Positions 1-6,772 of a DNA stretch of 10,350 bases are shown here, one piece after another. The position numbers and the translations under genes were made by a program. The stretch is taken from contig OMXX01000118.1 in the NCBI GenBank assembly GCA_900315105.1, positions 1 to 10,350 on the forward strand, given 5' to 3'. A model generated the notes under the pieces. That model ran no database searches. It had not been told where the DNA came from and saw only the letters and a program-made list of their open reading frames with translations. Within the stretch, counting starts at the first letter, position 1. Every line of letters begins with the position of its first letter. The DNA comes from an uncultured Prevotellaceae bacterium. GTDB taxonomy: Bacteria > Bacteroidota > Bacteroidia > Bacteroidales > Bacteroidaceae.

Positions 1-45
1 AAGGCGATGCAGAGCATTCTGCGTAAATCAGGAATGGCAAAATAA
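1..45 (+). CDS. 3' end of an unidentified gene upstream of the GNAT gene (partial)
   Basis: Reading from base 1 gives 14 codons ending in KSGMAK and a TAA stop at 43-45. The stop shares its last base with the ATG of the following GNAT gene (TAATG), so the two are probably translationally coupled. GNAT toxins of the TacT type are usually preceded by a small antitoxin gene in the same operon, so this could be the antitoxin tail. That is inference from position only, because too little sequence is present to assign a family. Confidence 0.5.
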   Translation, partial: KAMQSILRKSGMAK

Positions 46-593
46 TGGGATTTCTTGACGAGCGCTGTTTGTTTCAAGAGCTTACTGACGAGAAGATTGC
101 TGTCAGTAAGCCTTTTTATTGTGGAAATAACGATTTGGATGAGTTTTTCCATGAGGATGTAACAAAGTTCAGTTACAATCTCATGGGCAAGAGTTATTGC
201 TTTGTCTTAGAGAAAGACCCATCTATCATCGTCTGTGCTTTCACAGTATCAAACGACAGCATACGCGTTTATGACCTTCCTCGTAGTAGACGCGACTACA
301 TGAAGCATATGACGCACAAGCATATGCGCAGATACTCAGGAGTACTTGTCGGACGGTTGGCGGTTAACCAAGAATACTCACATAAAGGTATAGGAAGCGA
401 GGCCCTTCTGTTTATCAAGCAATGGTTCTTGTCTCCTGATAACAAGACCGGTTGTCGGTTTGTCGTTGTCGATGCCGTAAATGATCCAAATGTCCTTCAA
501 TTCTATCAAAAGAATGGCTTTGTATTCCTTTTCACGACGGAAGAGCAGAATTTATCTATACAGGTGGTAAGAAGGGCGAGCCCGTCGAGTTAG
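45..593 (+). CDS. GNAT-family N-acetyltransferase, toxin-like, C-terminus frameshifted
   Basis: This is a predicted cytoplasmic acetyl-CoA-dependent N-acetyltransferase of 182 aa. The N-terminal CGNNDLDEFF (residues 26-35) is typical of the TacT-like GNAT subgroup, whose members acetylate charged tRNAs as toxins. The acetyl-CoA-binding loop is SHKGIG (112-117) after VGRLAV (102-107), and FYQKNGF (153-159) holds the usual late tyrosine. The start ATG overlaps the previous stop, suggesting an operon. The reading frame departs from the family pattern after about residue 168: the open frame ends RRASPSS, while the -1 frame encodes the expected GNAT tail with TRLMYFDL. The product as read probably lacks its last beta-strand and may be inactive. 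The toxin role is inferred; the GNAT fold assignment is firm. Confidence 0.85.
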   Translation: MGFLDERCLFQELTDEKIAVSKPFYCGNNDLDEFFHEDVTKFSYNLMGKSYCFVLEKDPSIIVCAFTVSNDSIRVYDLPRSRRDYMKHMTHKHMRRYSGVLVGRLAVNQEYSHKGIGSEALLFIKQWFLSPDNKTGCRFVVVDAVNDPNVLQFYQKNGFVFLFTTEEQNLSIQVVRRASPSS

Positions 594-658
594 ATACGAG
601 ACTGATGTATTTTGATTTGATGGATTTATCTACTTCAGATGCAAACAATAACAGATAA
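548..658 (+). pseudogene. Out-of-frame C-terminal tail of the GNAT gene
   Basis: Starting at GAA 548-550, the -1 frame reads EFIYTGGKKGEPVELD then TRLMYFDLMDL and stops at TAA 656-658. TRLMYFDL followed by a short tail is the usual end of Bacteroidales GNAT proteins of this kind. Loss of one base near 547-549 (for example CAGGAA becoming CAGAA) accounts for the switch; restoring it gives a protein of about 204 aa. The restored end overlaps the next ORF start (639) by 20 bp. A sequencing error would look the same. Confidence 0.7.
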
Positions 659-857
659 ACTCGAAATAGAGAAATTGCTTACGAGGCTCACAACGTACAT
701 TGCAAATAAGCTGCACCTGTCAACCATGGCAGCTGTCGGTGCAGTGTGCATGTCAAAGGTAGCCAATGAGCTGGCTGGAGGAAAGATACCAGAAGGCACT
801 TCCTTTGATGAGTTGTCTGAACGACTGCTCAAAGAGGTGACGATGGCTGGCGAATGA
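639..857 (+). CDS. Small hypothetical protein (72 aa)
   Basis: I do not recognise a family. The 72-residue product starts MQTITDKLEIEKLL and ends KEVTMAGE. It looks helical and soluble, with no signal peptide, membrane segment or cysteine motif. It follows the GNAT gene on the same strand, and its ATG lies inside the restored GNAT reading frame, which is compatible with translational coupling. No clear Shine-Dalgarno precedes the ATG. An antisense frame (635-892) is also open, but its product is a serine-rich, shadow-like sequence. A role as an accessory gene of the GNAT operon is possible but rests only on position. Confidence 0.5.
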   Translation: MQTITDKLEIEKLLTRLTTYIANKLHLSTMAAVGAVCMSKVANELAGGKIPEGTSFDELSERLLKEVTMAGE

Positions 858-906
858 TACCTGATATTACTATTTGAACAAGGCATACTCAAGAGCTTTC
901 TTTAAA

Positions 907-925
907 AAGGATCATAACAATCCTT
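907..925 (+). other. Small stem-loop downstream of the 72-aa ORF
   Basis: AAGGAT (907-912) and ATCCTT (920-925) form a 6-bp stem with a 7-nt loop, followed by ATAAAA rather than a T-run. It lies about 50 nt after the 639-857 ORF and ahead of the abiE promoter region. It could weakly limit read-through between the two operons but is not a convincing intrinsic terminator. The remainder of 858-960 shows nothing else. Confidence 0.3.
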
Positions 926-964
926 ATAAAAGAAGACAACCAGTCATAGAAAACTAAAAAAAAT

Positions 965-980
965 ATGTACGAATATACAT
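965..980 (+). promoter_or_regulatory. Inverted repeat upstream of abiEi, candidate AbiEi operator
   Basis: ATGTACGAATATACAT has ATGTA / TACAT arms around a 6-nt spacer and lies 46-61 bases before the AbiEi ATG. Studied AbiEi antitoxins autorepress by binding inverted repeats in their own promoter. The position just upstream of the -7 element fits that, but binding here is inferred. Confidence 0.4.
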
Positions 981-999
981 CACTTTGAAAATAATGTTG

Positions 1000-1007
1000 T
1001 ATCTTTG
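1000..1007 (+). promoter_or_regulatory. Bacteroidales-type -7 element of the abiE operon
   Basis: TATCTTTG matches the Bacteroidales -7 consensus TAnnTTTG. No good -33 TTTG is seen at the standard 19-21 nt spacing; TTTG at 984-987 is too close. A short inverted repeat, TTTGT-AC-ACAAA (1004-1015), overlaps the element and could be a second repressor half-site pair. Transcription from here would leave a leader of only about 10-15 nt before the ATG at 1026. Confidence 0.5.
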
Positions 1008-1025
1008 TACACAAAACAAAGCAGT

Positions 1026-1589
1026 ATGGCTACAACAAAGACCTTTATTTCTTCTGTCGGTGCTAAGTCACAAGGCAGATACAGCTATTATAAGATGTTG
1101 TCAGAGGCCAGGCAAGGCGACTTGGTCAAGGTAAAGCGTGGCGTATATGCAAGTCCCGAACAGCTGGCAGACACGATGGTTGACATTGACACGCTCGTGC
1201 CAAACGGTATTCTTTGCTCTTTTTCTGCATGGAGTGCGTATGGCTTGACCACAGTCATTCCACAGGCCTTTCATGTGGCTGTCAAGAAGGGAAGAAAGGT
1301 AACGCTACCGGACTTCCCGGCCATTGAACTGCATTATATGACGGACAAGTTCATGGAACTTGGCTTGACGACTAAAGACGTCAATGGCTATCAAGTCAGG
1401 ATCTTTGATATAGAGCGTAGTGTCTGCGACGCTATCAAATTCCGTAATAAGGTTGGGCAAGATGTATGTTCAGAAGTAGTCAACAGTTATCTCAAATTGT
1501 CGGAAAGGAATCTTACAAAACTTGTTGATTATGCCGAGAAACTACGTGTAAAGAATACGTTGAACCACTATCTTGAGATTCCCCTATGA
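1026..1589 (+). CDS. abiEi: AbiEi-type antitoxin / transcriptional repressor (type IV TA system)
   Basis: The 187-aa product matches the AbiEi antitoxin family: an N-terminal winged-helix region reaching the typical VKVKRGVYASPEQ segment (about residues 38-50), then the conserved body with a 'gil.sfSAWSAYGLT..iPQAFHVAV' layout and a C-terminal region around IFDIERSVCDAI. Family members repress their own operon and counteract the AbiEii nucleotidyltransferase without forming a stable complex with it. I chose ATG 1026 over the in-frame TTG at 1005 because that TTG sits inside the -7 promoter element. The stop overlaps the abiEii start as ATGA. The partner toxin is truncated, so this is probably an orphan antitoxin. 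Confidence 0.85.
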   Translation: MATTKTFISSVGAKSQGRYSYYKMLSEARQGDLVKVKRGVYASPEQLADTMVDIDTLVPNGILCSFSAWSAYGLTTVIPQAFHVAVKKGRKVTLPDFPAIELHYMTDKFMELGLTTKDVNGYQVRIFDIERSVCDAIKFRNKVGQDVCSEVVNSYLKLSERNLTKLVDYAEKLRVKNTLNHYLEIPL

Positions 1590-1687
1590 ATGAGAAGACG
1601 AAAAACTACGGGAAATCCATCAGAAGCAAGTTGCTGAATGTCTCCAAGCAAGAAGGTCTATTCTACCAGACGGTTCTGACGAGATAT
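1586..1687 (+). pseudogene. abiEii: AbiEii nucleotidyltransferase toxin, 5' fragment only
   Basis: The first 34 codons encode MNEKTKNYGKSIRSKLLNV and then FYQTVLTRY, the characteristic N-terminus of AbiEii (DUF1814-type nucleotidyltransferase, normally around 250-300 aa). After TAT at 1685-1687 the expected YERLLYRLS-like continuation and the later catalytic GS-type and DxD-type motifs are absent. The frame then runs through the antisense of the neighbouring HlyD-like gene until a stop at 1814-1816, giving a meaningless 76-aa chimera. The start overlaps the abiEi stop by the usual ATGA. The cut marks a recombination junction with the RiPP operon. Confidence 0.75.
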
Positions 1688-2160
1688 CATCCGAATACCT
1701 GCTGCCATAAAGTTTTGTTGCTAATGATGATCCTTATATCTGCTTTCATATACTTTTGTAATACAGACTTTCTACTATTCCCTTGTGTATTAATCGTAGC
1801 TATTGCCACAAAGTAGTTACCATCTTCCTTGTGTACAAGCTTTGTGCTATGGCTTGTCACATCAAATTGATAAGAAATATTATCGTAGCCTTCAAAGGAA
1901 ACATGAGCCGTTCTTTGCTCATTGAAGAGATACAGATACTTGTATGGCACAAACACCTGTATTGTTCTTTGGTTTATAACCTCACCATTAGCCTCTATAG
2001 ATATAGGATAAGGTGTCTTGTAGAAAGCAACTGCGAGGGCGAGGACTATTATCGTAATGATAACTGTCCCCAAGCTGACGAGGCGAGGAGGAACCTTGCC
2101 TATCACGTTCCTCACCTTCTCGCTTCTCAATTCGATATTATCTGATTCTTTTTGTTCCAT
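1687..2160 (-). CDS. Minimal HlyD-like (periplasmic adaptor-type) membrane protein
   Basis: The 157-aa product has the N-terminal signature of HlyD-family proteins paired with Bacteroidales peptide exporters: a short cytoplasmic stretch with IELRSEKVRNVIGKVPPR, one membrane span (about residues 28-47), then YPISIEANGEV leading into a periplasmic beta-rich domain that ends IIISNKTLWQQVFG. Ordinary adaptors are about 400 aa and contain a coiled-coil hairpin and lipoyl halves; these are absent. It is probably the inner-membrane accessory subunit of the PCAT exporter encoded 12 nt upstream. Its TGA (1687-1689) lies exactly at the junction with the truncated abiEii gene, so a few C-terminal residues may be lost or replaced, and there is no room for its own terminator. 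Confidence 0.7.
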   Translation of the reverse strand: MEQKESDNIELRSEKVRNVIGKVPPRLVSLGTVIITIIVLALAVAFYKTPYPISIEANGEVINQRTIQVFVPYKYLYLFNEQRTAHVSFEGYDNISYQFDVTSHSTKLVHKEDGNYFVAIATINTQGNSRKSVLQKYMKADIRIIISNKTLWQQVFG

Positions 2161-2172
2161 ATCAAACGCTTT

Positions 2173-4374
2173 TTAGTTTCCCAATTCCAACTGATTCTTC
2201 ACAAGATTATAGTATGCCCCTCGCTTGGCGGTCAAAGACTCATGGTTGCCTTCCTCAACCACTTTGCCATGGTCAATGACCACGATTTGGTCGGCATTCT
2301 TCACCGTACTTAGGCGATGAGCCACTATCACAACCGTCTTTCCTTTGTAGAACTTATCCAAGTTCTCTACGATGCTTCTCTCATTGTTGGCATCGAGCGA
2401 GTTGGTCGCCTCGTCAAGGAAGATGTAGTCGGGATTCTTATACACCGCCCTTGCTATCAAGATACGTTGTTTCTGTCCTTGGCTCAGTCCCACGCCATCA
2501 CGCCCAATCTTGGTGTTGAACTTCAAAGGCAAAGCCATCACGTAATCCTTGATGCAAGCTATCTCGGCTGCTTTTAGCAACCGTTCCTTGTCTATGTCAC
2601 CATCATCAACAGCAATGTTTCGTGCGATACTCTCCGAGAAGATGACACCTTCCTGCATCACAACGCCACATTGTCTGCGCCACCATTTCTTGTTGAGCTT
2701 GTTGATGTCAGTATTGCCTATGTTGATTTGTCCCTCCAAGACGAGATAATAACCAAGCATCAAACGGATGAGGGTGGTCTTTCCACTGCCAGATGCGCCA
2801 ACGATGGCTGTTACCTTACCTTGCGGAATATGAATGCTCACATCATCTATGGTCTTGCGCAAAGCATGTGGGTCGTACTTGAACATGATGTTCTTGATGT
2901 CAATGCCCTCATTCTTGTCCTCGATAGAAGTTAGCAAGCCTACCTTTCCGTTCTCATCATCCATCTGGTGAATCTCGTTGATTCGTTCCAAGCTAATCTT
3001 CACATCTTGCAGGGAATAGAAGAAGTTCATCAGTTGCTCCACAGGCGAGTTGAGCTGTCCGATGATGTATTGCACGGCAAGCATCATACCGAGTGTCATT
3101 TGCCCATGTATCACGGCGGTTGCAGCCACTACCGTGATGATGATGTTCTTCACCTCGTTGATAAAGATACTTCCAGCCTCCTGTGTCTGTTGGAGTTTGA
3201 GTGATTTCATCTGCACCCCAAACAAGTCTGCTTGCGTGTCCTCCCATTCCCATCTTCTACGTTGTTCACAATCCTGCAACTTGATTTCCTGCATGGAGGT
3301 GATAAACTCATAAGTTTTGTTATTGTTGATAGCTTGCTGCTCAAACAATTCATAGTCGAGCACCTTCCTCCGTTTCAAGAACAAGGTCATCCATCCGCCA
3401 TAGAGGATGCTCCCCAACAAAAAGATGGCAAACACCAACTTGTTGTAGAAGAACAGTACCACCGAGAATACCACAAAGGTTAGCACGGCAAAGGTGATGT
3501 TGAGCGTCTGCTGAGTAAGGAAGTTGTTCACACGGCTATGGTCGTTCATTCTCTGCATCAAGTCGCCCATGAGTTTCGTATCAAAGAAAGACATAGGCAG
3601 TTTCAATAGCTTGATGAAGAAGTCACTTACCAATGATATGTTGATACGTAAGGAAATGTGAAGCAACAACCATCTGCGGATAAAGTCTATTGCCGTTCTG
3701 CTGATTGTAAGCATCAACTGTCCCAAGAGTATCAGCCAAACAAAACCTATATCTTGGTTCTTGATGCCGACATCCACGATTGATTGGGTAAGGAATGGCA
3801 GAACTAGTTGCAAGAGACTTCCAACTAACAAGCCCAAGATGATTTGTCCGAAATACTTGCGGTATTTCTTCACATATCCAAAGAGAAATCGGAAAGAACG
3901 CTTTTCCTTGATGTTCTCTTCACCCTCCATCTTATAGGTAAAGAATGCAGGGGTGGTTTCCAAGAACATAGCAATGCCCTTGTCTTCGCCATTGGAACTC
4001 GTGCTTATCCAATGCTGCTTGAACTCTTCTAAACCATAAGTGACCAATCCCTTTCCTGGATCAGCGACATAGAACTTCTTTCCTTTCTTGACTTTATACA
4101 AGACTACAAAATGATTCTGGTTCCAATGGAGAATACAAGGCAAAGGGACTTCACCTAGCACCATAGTTGTAGCTCTAGCGCATGTAGTATGCAAGCCAAG
4201 TGTGTTTGCTGCCTCATTGATACCTAACAGAGAGACTCCTTCCGCAGTAGCAAAACAAAGTTTCGACAGAGAATCCAAAGTGTATTCTCTGCCGAAATAT
4301 TTACATACCATTTGCAAGCAGGCTATTCCGCATTGCATGGAGTCATGTTGATGTATAATTGTTATTTTTCTCAT
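2173..4374 (-). CDS. Peptidase-containing ABC transporter (C39 domain, PCAT)
   Basis: The 733-aa inner-membrane protein couples leader-peptide cleavage to ATP-driven export. The C39 cysteine protease domain (about 1-140) has Gln9, catalytic Cys15 in MQCGIAC, His88 in NQNHFVVL and Asp105 in ADPGKG. The transmembrane domain spans about 170-450. The nucleotide-binding domain has Walker A GASGSGKTT (526-534), Q-loop Gln574, a signature LSQGQ (630-634, a variant of LSGGQ), Walker B YIFLDEA (650-656) and H-loop His686. These domains cut after a double-glycine leader, matching the VGG site in the precursor at 8227-8409. I use ATG at 4374, which places the C39 motif at the normal distance, rather than an in-frame start at 4455 that would overlap the upstream gene. 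It starts 19 nt after the OM-barrel stop, in the same operon. Confidence 0.92.
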   Translation of the reverse strand: MRKITIIHQHDSMQCGIACLQMVCKYFGREYTLDSLSKLCFATAEGVSLLGINEAANTLGLHTTCARATTMVLGEVPLPCILHWNQNHFVVLYKVKKGKKFYVADPGKGLVTYGLEEFKQHWISTSSNGEDKGIAMFLETTPAFFTYKMEGEENIKEKRSFRFLFGYVKKYRKYFGQIILGLLVGSLLQLVLPFLTQSIVDVGIKNQDIGFVWLILLGQLMLTISRTAIDFIRRWLLLHISLRINISLVSDFFIKLLKLPMSFFDTKLMGDLMQRMNDHSRVNNFLTQQTLNITFAVLTFVVFSVVLFFYNKLVFAIFLLGSILYGGWMTLFLKRRKVLDYELFEQQAINNNKTYEFITSMQEIKLQDCEQRRRWEWEDTQADLFGVQMKSLKLQQTQEAGSIFINEVKNIIITVVAATAVIHGQMTLGMMLAVQYIIGQLNSPVEQLMNFFYSLQDVKISLERINEIHQMDDENGKVGLLTSIEDKNEGIDIKNIMFKYDPHALRKTIDDVSIHIPQGKVTAIVGASGSGKTTLIRLMLGYYLVLEGQINIGNTDINKLNKKWWRRQCGVVMQEGVIFSESIARNIAVDDGDIDKERLLKAAEIACIKDYVMALPLKFNTKIGRDGVGLSQGQKQRILIARAVYKNPDYIFLDEATNSLDANNERSIVENLDKFYKGKTVVIVAHRLSTVKNADQIVVIDHGKVVEEGNHESLTAKRGAYYNLVKNQLELGN

Positions 4375-4393
4375 TTTAAAGAACATCGTAGAA

Positions 4394-6718
4394 TTACATT
4401 CTATCCTTCTGGCTTTGACCTGCTCCTGTACCCTTATACTTGCTTCGAGTAACATTGAACTTATAGCGGACTGTCAATGAGATTTTACTTGTTGAGAACT
4501 CATCAAAGATTGTTTCCTTCAGTTTGCCGTACTTGCCTATTATGTGACTGTCGTTCGTGCCAAACACGTCGTTGACATAAAGCTGGAAAGTCAGGCAGTC
4601 CTTCAGAAAGCCCTTGTATATAGACAGGTCGGTGTTGAACATCGGCTTGTAGATGTAATGGTTTTCCTCATATCCCTTTGTGATGTAAGTCGTCATAACG
4701 GAGAACATCGCCCATTTCGTATCGAAGGTGTTGTTGAGTTTTAGCTCAGCTACAGGCTTGTTAAGATAATGTCCGTCCCTTGTCTCCAACTTGAACCATT
4801 GCTTCTCAACCATAGCTGACAGCATAGGATGCCAGATGCCAAAGGCAGGCTGCAAGGTGAGCATAGAAGACACATTGTTGTAAGATTTGCCATTTATCAT
4901 CCTCATCAATCCTATGGTGGCATTGTCCTTATACATCTCTACAGTCTGATATATCGGATCGGATACATGTTCATAAGTCAAGTTGAAAGTCAGCCATTTG
5001 TAGGCGAGGTCGTAACTTATATTTCTTGAAATCTCTGAGACAAGAAACGGATTACCGGTTTCATATGTATAATGATTGCTATATTGCACACCGCTTCTTA
5101 ATACCCAGTAGTTAGGACGATCGATGTCGGCTGCATAGCTCAGCTGCATCTGTACATTGCCAAACGGCATCGAAAGGCTGAGAGACGGAAACCAGTTGCC
5201 GTAAGTCTTGCTTTGCTCCGACATATACTTACCATCGTCATAATATTTGAAATCAACATTCTCGTATCGCAATCCCGCTTCCATGTTCAACTTGCCAAAG
5301 TCACGACTATAAGTAACGAACGCAGAGGACATGCCCTCTTTAATACGGTCTCTTACATTGTCGGCAAGAGTATTTGGTATGATGGCGTAGTTGGTGTTAC
5401 GATTGGTGAACGAATACTCGCCACCTACAGACAAGTCACCACCCAAAAGCGGATAAGAGAGCACCGTTTTGGAAGCTATCAAGCGGTTGTACTTTGAAGT
5501 GGTACTGTTTACAAGTTGGTTTTGCATATCCGAGTTCACTTCCTGATAATGCTCATCTATATTGTTTTTATTGTTTCCTTTCGACCAAAACCAATCGGTA
5601 TTGAAGTCAATACCCAATTTACCTACCTTACCTACATAATATATATTACTTGACAAGTTGCTATTCTGCCCAAACTCCGATAGGATAGAAGTGTTGGTCT
5701 CAGTCAGATCTTCATCTCTCAGCACAGAGCCTTCCGTCTTTCCGTCTGTTATCAGCTTTGGATTGCGCAAGAAACTAAAGCTTGCTCCCAACGAATTGTT
5801 GTCGTCAAACTGATAACTGACATTCAAGCGAGAACTGAAAGTTTCGGTTTTGTTCTTCCAACGTGTTTTGTCCTGTTGGTTCCAGGTCTTGTCAAGATAG
5901 GTCATCTGATGCAAGTCCTTCTCGTCTGGCGACGATTGTTTTGAGCCATAGGCGTAGGCGCCAAGCTCCAATCCGTTCTTACGGTAATACATATTCAGCC
6001 TACCATATCCTCCAATGTTCTTTTTCTCGTCGTACGATCCTTCTGTTGTAGCGTCAAATCCAAATCCGTCGCCCTGTATCTTCTTTGTGGTGATACGTAT
6101 AACAGCCTTAGTGCTTGCAGCATAACGAGCACCAGGGTTGGATATTACCTCTACCGACCTTATGTTGTCCGAACTCAAACGGTCGAGTTCGCTTCTGTCC
6201 CTCATCTGCCGTCCGTTGATATAGATGATAGGCTCGCCACGTCCAAACACCTTGATGTTGCCATTCTGTGCAGATACGTTAGGTATGCGGTCGAGCAGGT
6301 GCTCCATAGTTCCTGCCTTTTCAAGTACAGATCCGGCAACGGTTGTTGTCATTCCGCCATTCTTAAGGATGGTCTTTGGCAAAGATGATTTTATCACTAC
6401 TTCACCGAGCATCTTACTATCTTCTTCCATCTTAATAACTCCCACATTCTCACCTTTGCAGTCCTTGAATATTGTCTTATATCCTACGGAAGTTACCTTG
6501 ATGATTCCGCCATTGCAAGGAGAGTCGATGGTAAAACGCCCATCTTCTCCACTCACAGTCCCCTTGACGAATGCTGAATCTTGACGGTATAGGAGCACTA
6601 CATTTGCAAATGCTAAAGGCTCGCCCTTGGCATCTACAATCTTTCCCGAAATGTTCTGTGCCATCATCTGGGACATTGCCCAGAAACACACGGCTGTTGT
6701 CATGATAAACTTTCTCAT
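4394..6718 (-). CDS. TonB-receptor-like outer-membrane beta-barrel protein
   Basis: The 774-aa product has a signal peptide (about 1-20, cleavage near MMAQ), a CarboxypepD_reg-like domain (about 22-95, with GKIVDAKGEPLAFANV), a plug domain (about 105-215, with YINGRQM and SVEVISNPGARY) and a long beta-barrel to the C-terminus ending KISLTVRYKFNV plus a charged tail. This is the architecture of Bacteroidota outer-membrane beta-barrel proteins related to TonB-dependent receptors. In this operon it sits between the maturase and the exporter, so it may pass the peptide across the outer membrane, serve as a product receptor or take part in self-protection; the sequence does not decide. It starts 54 nt after the maturase gene. 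Confidence 0.85.
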   Translation of the reverse strand: MRKFIMTTAVCFWAMSQMMAQNISGKIVDAKGEPLAFANVVLLYRQDSAFVKGTVSGEDGRFTIDSPCNGGIIKVTSVGYKTIFKDCKGENVGVIKMEEDSKMLGEVVIKSSLPKTILKNGGMTTTVAGSVLEKAGTMEHLLDRIPNVSAQNGNIKVFGRGEPIIYINGRQMRDRSELDRLSSDNIRSVEVISNPGARYAASTKAVIRITTKKIQGDGFGFDATTEGSYDEKKNIGGYGRLNMYYRKNGLELGAYAYGSKQSSPDEKDLHQMTYLDKTWNQQDKTRWKNKTETFSSRLNVSYQFDDNNSLGASFSFLRNPKLITDGKTEGSVLRDEDLTETNTSILSEFGQNSNLSSNIYYVGKVGKLGIDFNTDWFWSKGNNKNNIDEHYQEVNSDMQNQLVNSTTSKYNRLIASKTVLSYPLLGGDLSVGGEYSFTNRNTNYAIIPNTLADNVRDRIKEGMSSAFVTYSRDFGKLNMEAGLRYENVDFKYYDDGKYMSEQSKTYGNWFPSLSLSMPFGNVQMQLSYAADIDRPNYWVLRSGVQYSNHYTYETGNPFLVSEISRNISYDLAYKWLTFNLTYEHVSDPIYQTVEMYKDNATIGLMRMINGKSYNNVSSMLTLQPAFGIWHPMLSAMVEKQWFKLETRDGHYLNKPVAELKLNNTFDTKWAMFSVMTTYITKGYEENHYIYKPMFNTDLSIYKGFLKDCLTFQLYVNDVFGTNDSHIIGKYGKLKETIFDEFSTSKISLTVRYKFNVTRSKYKGTGAGQSQKDRM

Positions 6719-6772
6719 AATACAACTTTTTAATCAAACATACTTTTTCATAGATGTGGGCAATCATTTATA

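Noticed and set aside
635..892. 85-aa ORF on the - strand
   Set aside because: Antisense to the 639-857 ORF; serine-rich with no motif and no promoter or ribosome site.
907..925. Hairpin as an intrinsic terminator
   Set aside because: Only a 6-bp AT-rich stem and no T-run after it; kept only as a low-confidence structure.
1005..1025. Upstream TTG start adding 7 residues to AbiEi
   Set aside because: The TTG lies within the TATCTTTG promoter element, so it would not be in the transcript; ATG 1026 fits the family start.
1783..2145. 120-aa + strand ORF
   Set aside because: Shadow of the HlyD-like gene on the opposite strand; no start signals or domain.
4375..4455. Longer start for the C39 transporter
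   Set aside because: It would overlap the outer-membrane barrel gene by about 60 bp and add an N-terminal stretch foreign to C39 domains; ATG 4374 places the Cys motif normally.
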